Shown piece after piece: positions 1 to 11,090 of a DNA stretch of 64,000 nt. The number at the start of each line of letters is the position of its first letter. Within the stretch, counting starts at the first letter, position 1. This stretch comes from Chamaecrista fasciculata (lineage: Eukaryota; Streptophyta; Magnoliopsida; Fabales; Fabaceae). Below the pieces are notes generated by a model that worked only from the letters and a program-made list of their open reading frames with translations, searched no databases and was not told where the DNA came from. The stretch covers positions 259,601 through 323,600 of the forward strand of contig QANZ01027320.1 of NCBI GenBank assembly GCA_003254925.1. Direction: 5' to 3'. The translations under genes and the position numbers were made by a program.

Positions 1-683
1 TTTGAAATTAAGAAGTAATCAAGTAAAGTAACTTCAAAACCCTTTGGAGAGAGAGAGAGAAAAAAAATAGAGAAGATGAGTGAGAGATGCAGTTGTAAGA
101 GAAAGAAAAGGAATAAGAATGACGTAATTTAGGGGAGACTAGGAAGTTGAGGACGACGAGGAGAAGGGCTGCGTTAATGGAAACGAGGACAGAGTGGATG
201 ACGACGATGAAGTGTGGTGGTGATGTTCTTGGGTGAGAGAAAGAGAGTTGTGAATGGCTTCTAAGGACATGTTTGTTAAAGGTGACAAACATTCTGAATT
301 ATTCTGTAATTAGTTAGGGGTTGTGGTACAATTGACTCAAATATGAAACATTAGGGGTATAATTTACAAAAAAAAATTTGTTGAAAATATGACTGAAAAT
401 GACCTCGTACCTTAGGAGTAGCAAGAAAAAAATAATGAAAGTGTCATGAAAATTAAAGTCTTCAAACCTGATTCCATTTCCAAGGCCCTGTTCGAAACGA
501 CTTGACACCGTTGTCGTACAAGAAGCCTTCCGGAATTCCATGTGGATCGAGCCTGAACGAGAAGTCTCCACTTGAAGGGTCGTTTTGAGTTTTCCATGAC
601 GTTAAACGCCACTCGATTCCAGAGTCTAAGTTCCATTTCCATCCAAGTTTCATGCGAGGTATAACAGTTTCCGTAGGTGAATC

Positions 684-2265
684 TGTGGGTGTTCGTTGGG
701 CGGTTTGGATAGTTATGAACAAGATTTTTAACCGAACCGTTCACATCGATTTGAAGTAATTCTTAATCAAGCGGTTAAAAATAATTTATTTAACCAAATC
801 AAACCAAACCAATAATAGGCGGTTTGGGCGGTCGGTTTTAGCGGTTAACAAATTTATTAGTTGTTTTTATTAATTAAATGTAAAATTAGAAAGAAAAAAA
901 TAGTGTTTTGATGTAGTAAGTCTAATTTATAAAATACCAGTACCTCTGGTCTCCATGGTTAACATTGGATAAATTATTCCATAGGTTCTGTTTTTGAGGT
1001 TTGGTAGTAACTTGAGCAAAAAAAAAAGTCTAATTTATAGAATAAATAAAAAAAAAAGCTTAAGCGCACTTTTGGTCCCAAAACTATGACAAAGGTTTCA
1101 TTTTGGTCCCATAACTTTTTTGGTTGCAATTTTGGTCCCATAACTATGACAAAGGTTTCATTTTGGTCTCATAACTATTTTTGTTGCAATTTTGGTCCCA
1201 TAACTTCTCAAAAGGTTCCACCGTTAGTCCCTTGGTGAATTCCATCCATATTTAGCCGTTAAGTATGACGTGACATAGTGACTAGGGATCATGATGTGGC
1301 AAAATAAGATGAAATGGACTGAAATAGGATCTATATGCAACATAGTAAAACTTATCTATACCCAACCACAATATATACAAAGAGTGGTACTTCCTCTTCC
1401 TCGTCAGCCCAACGGGACTTCCTCTTCCTCGTTTCGCTTCTTGATTCGCCGTCGCCGCCGCTTTGGTCGTTCAACTCTGGCTGAGGATCCCATCGACTTC
1501 GTTGGCGCCTTCTGCTTGAAGTCTCTTCTTCCCCACAAGATTGGTCCCTGTCAGTACCACTCTTTGTATATTTTGTGGTTGGGTATAGATAAGTTTTAAT
1601 ATGTTGCATATAGATCCTATTTCAGTCCACTTCATCTTATTTTGTCACATCATGATCCTAGTTACTATGCCACGTCATACTTAACGGCTAAATATGGATG
1701 GAATTCACCAAGGGACTAACGGTGGAACCTTTTGAGAAGTTATGAGACCAAAATTGCAACAAAAAAAGTTATGGGACCAAAATGAAAGCTTTGTCATAGT
1801 TATGGGACCAAAATTGCAACAAAAAAAGTTATGGGACCAAAATGAAACCTTTATCATAGTTATGGGACCAAAAGTGCACTTAAGCCATATAAAATGATAA
1901 AATAAGATTAGAGATTTGAAAGGATAAAATTATATGGCAAAGAATAGTAGTTAGTCATTGTCTAAGATAAAAATATTTTTATATAACATAATAAAAAATA
2001 TGATAAAATCAAATGATGATAAAAAATTAATAGGTTTTTTATTAAATGTAATCACATATAACACAATATAAATAAAAATAGCTATATATAAATACTAGGT
2101 CGGTTCGGTTAATTGTATGACTAAATTATTAACCGAACCAAACCATTCAATTTTAATGCATTTTTAACAAAACCAAACTGCTCATTTGATCGGTTTAGTT
2201 CGATTTTGCTTCGGTTCAGTTCGGTTTGGTTCGGTTAAATTGATTTGGTTCGGTTTTGAACACCC
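684..2265. mobile_element. hAT-like TIR element inserted in copy A
   Basis: The left end reads GTGGGTGTTCG and the right end GAACACCC, so the ends are inverted (GGGTGTTC). Sub-ends are rich in AACCGAACC/GGTTCGGTT. The short direct repeat GAATC occurs at 679-683 and 2266-2270. In copy B the same site is uninterrupted (GGTGAATCAAAGC at 15389-15401), which proves insertion. No transposase is encoded. The superfamily is uncertain because only 5 bp of target duplication are readable. It hosts a second element at 1057-1886. Confidence 0.65.
1057..1886. mobile_element. Mutator-like element with long TIRs and a GC-rich core (Pack-MULE-like)
   Basis: Two inverted arms of about 330 bp (roughly 1057-1390 and 1555-1886) carry repeats of TTTGGTCCCATAACT, and the ends are (A/G)GCTTAAG and CTTAAGCC. 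The arms match the family at 41902-42344, which has a clean 9-bp TSD. The unpaired core, about 1391-1553, is GC-rich and lacks the homopolymers of its surroundings, so it may be a captured gene fragment. No clear TSD is readable here because the left flank is poly(A). Confidence 0.6.
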
Positions 2266-2878
2266 GAATCAAAGCTCTGCCATCGAAACGTACTGCTATT
2301 TCTGTGGTTTGCATCTTTAAGAACCAAATTCCCAGAATCCAGAATCTGGAGAGCAACATGGTTTTCGATTTGTGATTGATTATTCGAGGAAGAAGAAGAC
2401 CATGCAGGGTTTCTAGAACCATCGAGAAGTACGAGGTTTCCTGAGTCTCCGATTCTCAGTGATGATGATGAATTCGAATTTTCAAGTGGGGTGTCTCTGT
2501 TTGCGACCCAAATGATTGTTCTGTGGTATTTGGTGATACCAGATTCCAAGGTAGAAAGAATCTTGAGGATGAATTGAAGATACGAGGGTTTGATTGATTC
2601 TCAGAGACTGTGTTGAAGTAAAGGTATCTGAAGAGAATGAGATTATGGAGAAGAATTCAAGTGATGACATTGCCAAGATGCAATAGAGAAGAAAACGTTG
2701 CATGTTGAAATGTGAAAATTAGAGGAGACACAGAGACATTAGGCTCTGTAATGTTCATCATTCATATCCATGTGAAAATTGTTATTGCAGATCAAAATTC
2801 AACAATTTTAAACATAAAAAAAATTCTAAACATACTGTCATCCAGCGACAAGATTCCATGTACCTTGATATATTTAAT

Positions 2879-3496
2879 TTTTTTTTTTTTGTCAGAAATT
2901 AAATTCCTTCATTGATCATAAAATGGCACAAGGCCATACATCAAGGGAGATCAAGCAAGGCTCAGATCTACAATGAACACATAGCCTTACGCTCCACAGA
3001 TCAGAATACATCATAGTATAGGAGAAGAAAAGAAAACCTAGGCAACACACCTAAGTAGAAAGCAGATAAATTTGGATTTCCTATACAAACATCAGATCCA
3101 CTAAAATACAAAAAAACAAAGAAAACTTGGAAGATATCACAAAGAGGCAACACACCTCTTATCTCTCTATGAGAGAACCATCTTCTTGCTCGTTTCCTTC
3201 TTCAATCTTTGCCCCAAGAGTAGATCTAAAGATATCAACAAACCAAAAGAGAATACCTCTTTCCTATTGAAAGGGAGAAAACATTCCCCTATTGGGAACA
3301 AAAAGACCTCCCTAGAGGAGGAAGATACTAGGAAACATACCTAAAAGAGAGATATGAGGGCCACCGCCGCTGAAAACGGCGGCAGCCCGGCGGAAACTTT
3401 GGTGGTGCGAGCTGCAGGGAGAGAGAAGCGAAGATACTCCAGCGGCTACTAGGATTTTAGTAAGAGCAGATATGAGCTTCTAAAAAGTTGAAAAAC
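2879..3496 (-). mobile_element. Non-LTR retroposon with poly(A) tail and 18-bp TSD
   Basis: A perfect 18-bp direct repeat, TACCTTGATATATTTAAT, flanks the insert at 2861-2878 and 3497-3514. The insert begins with a T-run on the plus strand, so it is a minus-strand copy ending in poly(A), preceded by ATGATCAATGAAGGAATTT. Its other end is GC-rich (CCGCCG repeats). Copy B has no insertion at the equivalent place (about 15995-16022). This is target-primed reverse transcription by a LINE machinery, producing a short LINE derivative or a SINE-like or processed copy. No RT ORF is present. Confidence 0.75.
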
Positions 3497-3583
3497 TACC
3501 TTGATATATTTAATGATTTGAAGTTTAGTACTAATACAATAATCCAACTCTCAAACCGCCCAAAGTAAACGTTCTTTACTTTT

Positions 3584-4042
3584 AAGCTAAAGTTAAAGTG
3601 CACTTTTGTTTTTATAAATTTTACTTAGATCTCAATTTAGTCTCATGAGTTTTTTTATTGTACTTTTGATCTAATATTTTTTTGCTTAGGTTGTATATTT
3701 GATCCCATGTTATACTATTGGCATGGTCTCATATTTTTGGATCATGTTGTATAATTGGTCTCATATTTTCTGGTCAAGTTACTGAATTAGCACAATATCT
3801 TTGGGTTAGATCTATAATTAGTCACATATCTTTGAGTTAAGTGATTCTAACGGTGGAACTTTTGCCAAAAATATGAGATCAATTTTGCAACTTAACTAAA
3901 AAATATGAGTGAGACCAAAATTGATACAAGATCAAATCTGCAACTTGAATAAAACATATGAGACAAAAAATACAACAAAAAATATTATATAACCAAATTA
4001 AGACCTAAACATAAGTTATGAGAAAAAAAATACATTTTGACT
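3584..4042. mobile_element. TIR MITE (left copy of duplicated pair)
   Basis: The arms show CTAAAGTTAAAGTGCACTTT on the left and a degenerate complement ending in TACATTTTGACTTTG on the right, with alternating TTGGTCTCATAT and ATATGAGACCAA units. Its counterpart at 16100-16532 is collinear, so the element was present before the segmental duplication. There is no coding capacity. Confidence 0.5.
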
Positions 4043-4591
4043 TTGTTTTTATCATTTTCAACGTGAAATTCATGCGCAATCACATGTACATCTCTGGAAA
4101 TAAGACAAAGTTGCTAAATTCTCGCAATATATATTAGATTTGTTTTGGGACTTTCTTCAAATATTTAAAAGGTCAAGTGAGAGCTCTAGGCTTTTTGCAA
4201 CAAATTTTTTATTGTCAAAAATAGTCTTTTGATTTCTTAAGTTTAAAAATAAATTCAATTTTGATATTAATATTTTATTCGAGTTAATTTTGTCATTTAT
4301 GTTTTTAGAATGATTTAATTTTGTTATGATATATACTTTTATCTTATTGATTTTTAATGAAATTATCTAATATGTATTACTAAAGTGAATTTGAGATCAA
4401 AATGTGAAAAATTAGTTACTTTCGAATTCGATTTGGCATTATTTTTGTGATGGTTTTAGTTGAGAAAAAAAAAATTGTCAAGAGTAACTCGAAATTCTAA
4501 AATCCTCACATTATTTGAATTTGAAATAAGAGAAAAAGAAATAGCAGTTGTCCACTTTTGAACTCGATTAGATCTTATTTATTGACAACAA

Positions 4592-4935
4592 TGATGCTTA
4601 TGGGTAGGAAACTAGGGATTTATGATCCCCAGCCCAGGCCCATACTCAAACTTGGATATGAAGAGGATATTAAAATCAATCTCGATCTGCGTACCTCCCG
4701 GGTAGTCTAATCCTCAAACTCGGACCTGAAAAGATTTTAAAATAAATTATTTTTTACTAATATACAACTTATTTTTATCAATTTTTTTTTTTTGCATTTA
4801 TAACTACTAAAAATAAAAAAAGAAGCAAATTATAAATAGGTATGTATTATTAAAATATTTCTATGAAATATTTAATATTTTATCTTTACAATTTAATATT
4901 TTCTCAACAAAAAGTTTTGAAGTATTATATTCTTT
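4592..4935. mobile_element. Truncated hAT-like element (left copy)
   Basis: It begins ATGCTTATGGGTAG and follows the element at 17161-17588 until about 4935, where the homology is cut and the 215-bp direct repeat starts. The missing 3' half marks a rearrangement breakpoint. Confidence 0.45.
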
Positions 4936-4941
4936 TATATC

Positions 4942-5159
4942 AATGTTAAACCTTGAAGTATAATGAAGTCAAATATAAAAAATTTAAAATCTAATTAACC
5001 ACAAAAAAATTACAGGTAGGTACGTGAAAACTACCCGTATAATTTAGGGGCATTGAGGGTCCTTCCACCTTATATATATCTTAGTGATATTCGTGTATGT
5101 GTATGTATTTTATCTGATATTCAAAATATTCAATTTATTTATTTTTTCATGTCCGATCT
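4942..5159 (+). repeat. 215-bp direct repeat flanking the GDSL gene, left copy
   Basis: This is nearly identical to 8461-8674 (shared: ATGTTAAACCTTGAAGTATA, AACTACCCGTATA, TTTAGGGGCATTGAGGGTC, TTTTTTCATGTCCGAT). The two copies lie in the same orientation and bracket 3.3 kb that contains the GDSL lipase gene. They could be solo remnants of a mobile element or scars of a tandem duplication or insertion. Confidence 0.75.
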
Positions 5160-5827
5160 TAGATATTTTAATTCAAATTGAAAACTCATATCCCTTAATG
5201 ATCATTTTATGCCATGCCGCATATGTGATTCCATATTCTTCAGCTCAAACTATTCTTTTTTGTCTTCAGTCAAGTTAAATGCTGAGATGAATTTTCTTTC
5301 TTATAAAACACATTTTCCAAATACGTATATTTATGTGACCATAATCTATTTTTGTTTCGAGTAATGAATTTAGCATCCTCTACTTTTAGCCTTTTAGGAA
5401 TTTGTTGGGAACATCATCAGTTTTCCGTTGTCTTTGTTTAATTTACTAGTTAGCCTCTCCTATAAAAATAAATCTTGTTAAACATGCATAATATTATAAT
5501 TTTAACATTTAATATATATACTTATTAAAACTTTACTATTACTTTGATAATATAATATAAAGCATTATTTAGAAAATAATTATTAAATTTTGAAAAATAA
5601 ATTTAGTTTTCTTGATCTAAAACTCAGACATTTTGAATTGGCTTAAAAACTGTTTGTTGTTGCAAAAACAAATTTGGATAAATACCTTAAACTGAATCGT
5701 AGAAATGAACATCATTACTTTCCGTCATCATTTCTAAAACTGGCTAATAAATTATGTGTGCTACCTAGTTAGTTTAATGTCCTCATCTTTGTTTCTGTTT
5801 TCTTTGCTAGCAATATTAACAGTTCCC

Positions 5828-5863
<36 letters not shown>

Positions 5864-5920
5864 CATGGAATACCAATATCATCATTCATCATCAATTAAG
5901 GATTCTAAAAGCAAAAAGAA
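5160..5920. other. Intergenic region upstream of GDSL gene, with (TA)n tract
   Basis: No coding sequence is seen. A (TA)n microsatellite of about 30 bp lies at 5831-5860, 60 bp before the GDSL start codon. It occupies the place where a TATA box would be expected, so repeat-length variation could affect transcription. That is inference only. Confidence 0.6.
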
Positions 5921-7415
5921 ATGGAAAATTCTTCAGCAATGTTGTTGTTGGCTTTCTTCTTTATTGCACACCAGTTCCTCATAGCATATGCTCATGCTAA
6001 ACATCCCTTGGTACCAGCAGTGTATGTTTTTGGTGATTCAAATGTAGATTCTGGAAACAACAATCATCTAAATACAATAGCAAATGCAAATAGATGGCCT
6101 TATGGTATTGATTTTAACAATATAACCGGTCGACACACAAATGGTAAAAATGGAGCCGATTTTACTGGTGAGTTTCTTAATTATTCAAATCTAATTGATC
6201 GCTTATACTAGACAAATACAATTGGAATCAAGAAAATATAATACTTATAATGTTTATCAATATATTTTCAGCTATTTTTCTGGGATTACCCATGCCACCA
6301 CCGTACTTGAACCTCTCTGATTATGAAAGAAGTCAAATAACAACTGGAATAAACTATGCATCAGGAGCATGTGGAATCTTAAGCACGAGTAGAGTAGTAA
6401 GAGACTGAACCTTCTCAAGAATATTAATTTGGTGTTGCATTTTCTTTAGAAAATAAATGTTTTGTGTTATTAATAATATTTTTAGTCCCTAACAACTTCT
6501 TACTTTATGTTGAAGGGAGAATGCTTATCTCTATTGAAACAAATTCAATACTTCACCTTAACCGCAACAAAGGATCTTCCAAAAGCAATTCCGGATCAAA
6601 AGAAATTGCAACAACACTTAGCCGAATCCATATACCTTATGTTTGTGGGAGTAAATGATTATAGTAATGTTTCAAACAATCACATCATGGACGACTTCGT
6701 CACTCCTGAAGATTTTGCAGATTACCTCCTTGATGAAATCACAAAACATATCAAGGTTCATTCTACTCTTTCCTGTAATATGTCATATGATATAGAGGTT
6801 TAAGCTAAGTTTAACACAATTTATAGATTATCTTTATGGAGAACATGACATTTTTCTTTTCTTTTGAAATCTTTGATAGACACTTTACAATCATGGAGCT
6901 AGAAAGTTTGTGGTGTTTGGGATTTCTAAATGCAAGCCATTTAATTATACACAAACATGTGAATCAAGATATTATGATGACAAGCTTCCTGGAAGGTTAC
7001 TAGACTTACAAGCCAAACTCGTTGGATCATTATTTACAATATATGATAAATACATCGTATTCAAGAAAATATTCGACAATCATGAAAAATATGGTAAGTA
7101 AGTTTATTTGAAGTCTATTCTTGACATGTCATGCTCTATATAAAATAAATTTATTTTGTAATTTTCAAAGAAAAAAAAAGGAAAAGATCTTGATTATGAA
7201 TTCTTACATGTGCAGGAATCACAAACATAAATGAACCTTGTTACATAGAAGGAATGCCTATTTGTCCTGATAGATCAAAGTACCATTTGTTTGATAGATT
7301 TAAACATCAAACTGAAGTCTCACATGAGATTGCTACAAAGGAATGCTTTTATGGAAAAGGATGCTCTCCTTACACTCTTCTAGATTTGGCGAAGGCACCT
7401 ATCAAACATCACTAA
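5921..7415 (+). CDS. GDSL esterase/lipase, five exons, 340 aa
   Basis: Exons: 5921-6167, 6272-6393 (or 6396), 6516-6755, 6880-7093, 7216-7415. They join without a stop to 340 residues, the usual family size. The start gives a secretory signal peptide ([18 protein letters not shown], hydrophobic to about residue 25). Block [14 protein letters not shown] carries the nucleophile Ser, block II has [12 protein letters not shown] with the oxyanion Gly, and block III VGVNDY has the Asn. The C-terminal block reads FDRFKHQTE where the family usually has WDxFHPTE, so the catalytic His region carries one extra residue. The conserved GPIGC segment is also altered (FGISKCKPF). GDSL enzymes are secreted serine esterases acting on cutin, acyl or acetyl esters; the substrate is unknown. 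It could be an active divergent paralogue or a catalytically impaired one. It lies between direct repeats at 4942-5159 and 8461-8674. Confidence 0.88.
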
Positions 7416-8460
7416 TGACTGAAGGAAGATGATTAAAATGTTCATCGTAGTGTTTAGTTATTTAAAAATTGTCGGTGAGAATTAAACATTTATGAATTCT
7501 TGTAAAGAATTAATATATATATATATATATTTAATGTTGCTTTTTCTTAGAGCTATTGTGAAATTCCCCTCTTTCAATATTGTAATTGGGACTTTAATAG
7601 AAAAACGAGGCCAAAGAAAACTTGAACAAATGTACACTTATTTTTGGTGGGATTTACATGAAAGAAAGTAAACATCACATTATCCTAATATCGCATCAAA
7701 AGGATCCTCCTTCCTCGTCAATAAAAATAGTTGGCAGATTTTGAATATGATAGCAACTAATACACAAGGGTACAAGCAAACATATAGAACATTATAAAGG
7801 CCACAACCTCCTGAAACCATGACCAAAATTGTCACGAGACTCATCCAATACACAAACCAAAATGGCTACTACTAAGTGTTGGCAGATATTAGTGATATTC
7901 ATATTTAACACTTAGTAGCAAAGTTAACAATGCCAAGAACTTAATATAATATTACTTCGTTAAGCATAATTAGCTAAAGAAAAATGGGTGAGATTGTTCC
8001 GTATTGAAAAAATAAATATTTTTTATTTTAACAAATAAATAAAAGAAGAAATTAATGATTTTATCCCCTATAAGGCAATCATTGTGAGAAACGATAAAGT
8101 AAGGTATGTGATTCTTTTGTTCCTTATTTGTATCCATACTTGGTTCATTATATTTAATTTATGTAAAGGTACACATATTTCCGGTATCCCTAAAATTTCA
8201 AGTGTATTTTTTAATTTTTTTTTTGGTCAACTATACTCTAAAACTTTTATATTTGATTCAATTACACCACAAGGTCCAACATCGTCTAAAGCATTAACAG
8301 AAAATGCTAACATGTCAATATAATTGATAACTTTTTTCTTCTTCTTTTGGTATCAATTGTATCCCTAAACTTTTATATTTGATGCAATTGTACTCTTAGT
8401 ACTTTGGGATACCCCCTAAACTTTCAATTGGCACATCAACACTTACGTTAATGATTTAAA
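7416..8460. other. Intergenic region 3' of GDSL gene
   Basis: It holds the presumed 3' UTR of the GDSL gene, a short (AT)n tract at about 7512-7530, and AT-rich spacer. Around 8150-8450 there are MITE-like fragments with repeated ACTTTTATATTTGAT(T/G)CAATT units. No gene is recognised. Confidence 0.5.
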
Positions 8461-8674
8461 CAATGTTAAACCTTGAAGTATAATGGTCAAATATAAAAAT
8501 TTTAAAATCTAATTAACCACAAAAAAATTACGGGTAAGTACCTGAAAACTACCCGTATAGTTTAGGGGCATTGAGGGTCTTTTCACCTTATATATATCTT
8601 AGTGATATTCGTGTATGTATATGTATTTTATCTGATATTCAAAATATTCAATTTATTTATTTTTTCATGTCCGA
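8461..8674 (+). repeat. 215-bp direct repeat flanking the GDSL gene, right copy
   Basis: This is the partner of 4942-5159, in the same orientation, with only scattered substitutions and small indels. It ends where the ORF-bearing segment at 8693 begins. Confidence 0.75.
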
Positions 8675-8722
8675 TATAAAAATTTTAAAATCTTGAAGTA
8701 TAACAAAAAAAAATTGATAGTA

Positions 8723-9133
8723 ATGATTCACTCCTCAAATTTAAATACATCACAAATCCCTATCTTTCTCTTTTTTTTTTCCTCCTCCTTCATGTCTTCC
8801 TCTTCTAAGCTTGTGATCCCTAATTTAAATCCATCTCTACCCTCAATCAAATACACACTCATCCACCCAATTCTCCATTTTCATCTTCAACAACCTTCCT
8901 TCTCTTTCATCTTCTCCATTTTCTCTGTAACCAAATCCAAGCCTCCTCCTGTAATAATTCCTCACCATGACTCCCAACCAAAGCCAAGCCCTAAGATTCT
9001 CTCCCTTCTCCTCAAAGCCGTCATCATGACCCTTCTCTCCTCCGTCTTCTTCCTCTTCATCGGTGGCGTCGTCCACCGCCTTTGCTCCCATGCTGCCGCC
9101 TCCCAACTCGGATTTTCCTCCAATGGGTTATGA
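8723..9133 (+). CDS. Uncharacterised small ORF, possible 5' gene fragment with one membrane segment
   Basis: An ATG at 8723 opens a 136-residue frame. It has a Ser/Pro/His-rich N-terminus (KYTLIHPILHFHLQQPSF) and a hydrophobic segment, LLLKAVIMTLLSSVFFLFIG, near residues 98-117. The base composition is clearly C-richer than the flanks, as in an exon. The residues after the membrane segment read poorly, and an alternative frame (SSTAFAPMLPPPNSDFPP) looks more protein-like, so a frameshift is possible. The arrangement resembles the N-terminus of single-pass membrane proteins such as ATL-type RING ligases, but no RING domain follows. The function is unassigned; it may be a truncated pseudogene. 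Confidence 0.3.
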   Translation: MIHSSNLNTSQIPIFLFFFSSSFMSSSSKLVIPNLNPSLPSIKYTLIHPILHFHLQQPSFSFIFSIFSVTKSKPPPVIIPHHDSQPKPSPKILSLLLKAVIMTLLSSVFFLFIGGVVHRLCSHAAASQLGFSSNGL

Positions 9134-9893
9134 TCAAAATGTGAAAATTATAAAAAATTTGTATGACTTATATTTTGTTTATCTCACATGTAGGATTATA
9201 GTTGAACTAATATTTTGTATATTGACTTCAATAATATTTACAAATTATTCTTTTATATTATTAGAATATCTATAGTTATTTGATTTATTGTAGGCAAGCT
9301 TTCAAAAACCAAATCGGACATTCATAACTAAGATCAGACTGGTCATCATAAATGAATAAATTAAAAATAATTTAAAAAAGAACTAAATATAACAAGATTT
9401 TAATTCAAATTGTCATAATTAGGTTGTAAAATACAATTATAACATTAACATATAAATACAAGTTTCATAAATTAATATGAATATAGTCAATTTTCGTAAT
9501 ATTCATCGATATAAGGTCATCAAGTGACATTTTATGATCATTTTTTCTATCAAATTTAGATTTATAATCAACATTCTCCAACATTTGACTCATAATTATG
9601 AAAAAAAAAAACAAAAATAAAAAAAAAAAATTAGATCGGTAGAACTGGTTCACTTTCGATTTTGACCGGTTCTCCCGGTTCATGAACTAGGGGGGTTCTG
9701 GTGATGAGTTGGACCGGAAAACTAGCCAATCCCGGTTCATCTGGTCTAGTTTTGTAAACACCGATTGTAGATACCATCTACAATATGATTTGGTGAGGTT
9801 ATTTGAGTCTAAAAATACACAAACCTTTTTATCCTTTCACAACAACAAAATTATTTCCACTACCATATATGTACCTTGATTCTTTCAATATAA
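9134..9893. other. AT-rich intergenic spacer
   Basis: No gene is seen. Around 9650-9770 there is a transposon-end-like stretch with ACCGGTTC motifs (GACCGGTTCTCCCGGTTC), similar in style to hAT-like ends elsewhere in the window. Confidence 0.4.
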
Positions 9894-10214
9894 TTAACTA
9901 CCTACAGCATCTACCACAGTGAGTGTGACTTGATTAACTGAGTGTGATTCCTCTTGTGGGTTTGGAGAAGAATCATTAGGAGTCCTTGTAAGCGTAAACC
10001 CTGGATTTCTAGGCTCTGCTATTAATGAAGTACTTTCACCAATATTATTCAACATCATCACCACTGATGTCATTGTTGGCCTATCTTCTAGTCTCTCTTC
10101 CACACATATCAGTCCAATTTGTATGCATCTCAATGCTTCTGATGATGAATATGAATCACCAAATGATGAATCCACTAGTTCTAATGCACGCCCTTCATTC
10201 CACAGCCTCCATGC

Positions 10215-10486
10215 CTGTCACAAACCACAAAAATATTATCCTTGTTAATTTAGCCTTATATAAAGAGGTCTATAGAAAATAGAGTAAACTAATGATTTAG
10301 TCTTTGAAAGATGATAGATTTCTCAATATTGTCCCTAAAAGTTGAAAGTGTAGAAAGGTCTAATTCACCCCAAAAGTGCTCTCAAGAAGAGAAGGTTGCC
10401 TAATATATATAGAGTTACAAAAGCTTTTAACTAAACAATATAGGACTTCAATACGCCCTCGTCACGTTATTTATTGATGTACTTAC
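10215..10486 (-). other. Position of the missing kinase exon (APE to subdomain IX) in copy B
   Basis: The donor after the GT(Y) codon at 10487 is intact (TA|GTAAGT) and the next acceptor at 10215 is intact, but the roughly 150-bp exon coding [11 protein letters not shown]...[13 protein letters not shown], present in the related gene at 61578-61728, is absent from the 272 bp between them. This is a direct sign of a pseudogene. Confidence 0.75.
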
Positions 10487-11090
10487 TATGTTCCAACAAT
10501 TTTACGTGTATTGGCTTCTGTTTGATTTGTGCAAAAAATTCTAGCCATCCCAAAGTCTGAAATCTTTGAGTTCATTTCTTTGTCAAGTAAAATATTACTA
10601 GCCTTGAGATCTCTATGGATAATTCTGAGCCGAGAATCTTGGTGAAGATAAAGAAGTCCTCTTGCTATCCCGCTTATAATATTAAAGCGCAATTTCCAGT
10701 CCAATAAGGATCTTCTTTCTTGATCTGTAAACAATTTCTGATTAACTTACAAGTATTTGAATGGAAATTCATGTCCAAAGTCAGATGCTAATTCTTACCA
10801 AATAGAAAGAAGTCAAGGCTATTATTTTCCATGTACTCATAGATTAACATCTTCTCATCCTTCTCAATGCAGCAACCAAAAATCCTCATGATCACTAAAT
10901 TTCGATGTTGAAGCTTTGCAATTAACCCTATCTCATTCTTGAACTCTTCAATTCCTTGCTGAGAGCCCTCTGATAATCTCTTCACAGCAATTTCATGGCC
11001 TTCATTTAATCCACCCTGACAATAATTACCACAATTACAACCCTTCAATGTAATCCTATTAGGAATTAACAGTTCAGTTTTATAATATCA

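Larger units (their letters stand above)
1..2705 (-). pseudogene. G-type lectin S-receptor kinase, copy A: 5' S-domain remnant (pseudogene)
   Basis: The reading runs from about 2705 down to 2271 and resumes at 683 down to about 465. The first part gives a signal peptide and B-lectin domain ([32 protein letters not shown]). The second gives the S-locus glycoprotein start (GIEWRLTSWK, DPSSGDFSFRLDPHG, FLYDNGVKSFRTG). The family encodes a plasma-membrane receptor kinase with lectin, S-locus, PAN and kinase domains; only the lectin and part of the S-domain are present here, and the rest would lie beyond the window start if it exists. Breaks: about 27 bp encoding the GKIFELGFF segment is missing, the frame shifts near the IWY motif and near the RTGPW motif, and a 1.6-kb transposon separates the two parts. 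It is paralogous to copy B at 9894-15839, about 13 kb away on the same strand. Confidence 0.8.
1..4935. repeat. Tandem segmental duplication, left copy
   Basis: Sequence from the window start to about 4935 is collinear with about 14200-17490. Shared landmarks are the S-domain gene start (2705 versus 15839), the stretch with the sequence GTTCATCATT downstream of it, a TIR element (3584-4042 versus 16100-16532) and an element beginning ATGCTTATGGGTAG (4594 versus 17163). The left copy carries extra insertions (684-2265 and 2879-3496) that the right copy lacks. Homology stops near 4935, just where a different 215-bp direct repeat begins. Confidence 0.85.

Noticed and set aside
8..292. Minus-strand Ser/Phe-rich 94-residue ORF
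   Set aside because: It lies inside a TIR element shared with 13811-14627. The composition is low-complexity and no domain is seen.
1291..1609. ORFs on both strands in the core of the Mutator-like element
   Set aside because: The ends of both frames run into the inverted arms, so they are products of the element, not a gene. The core itself is kept as a possible capture.
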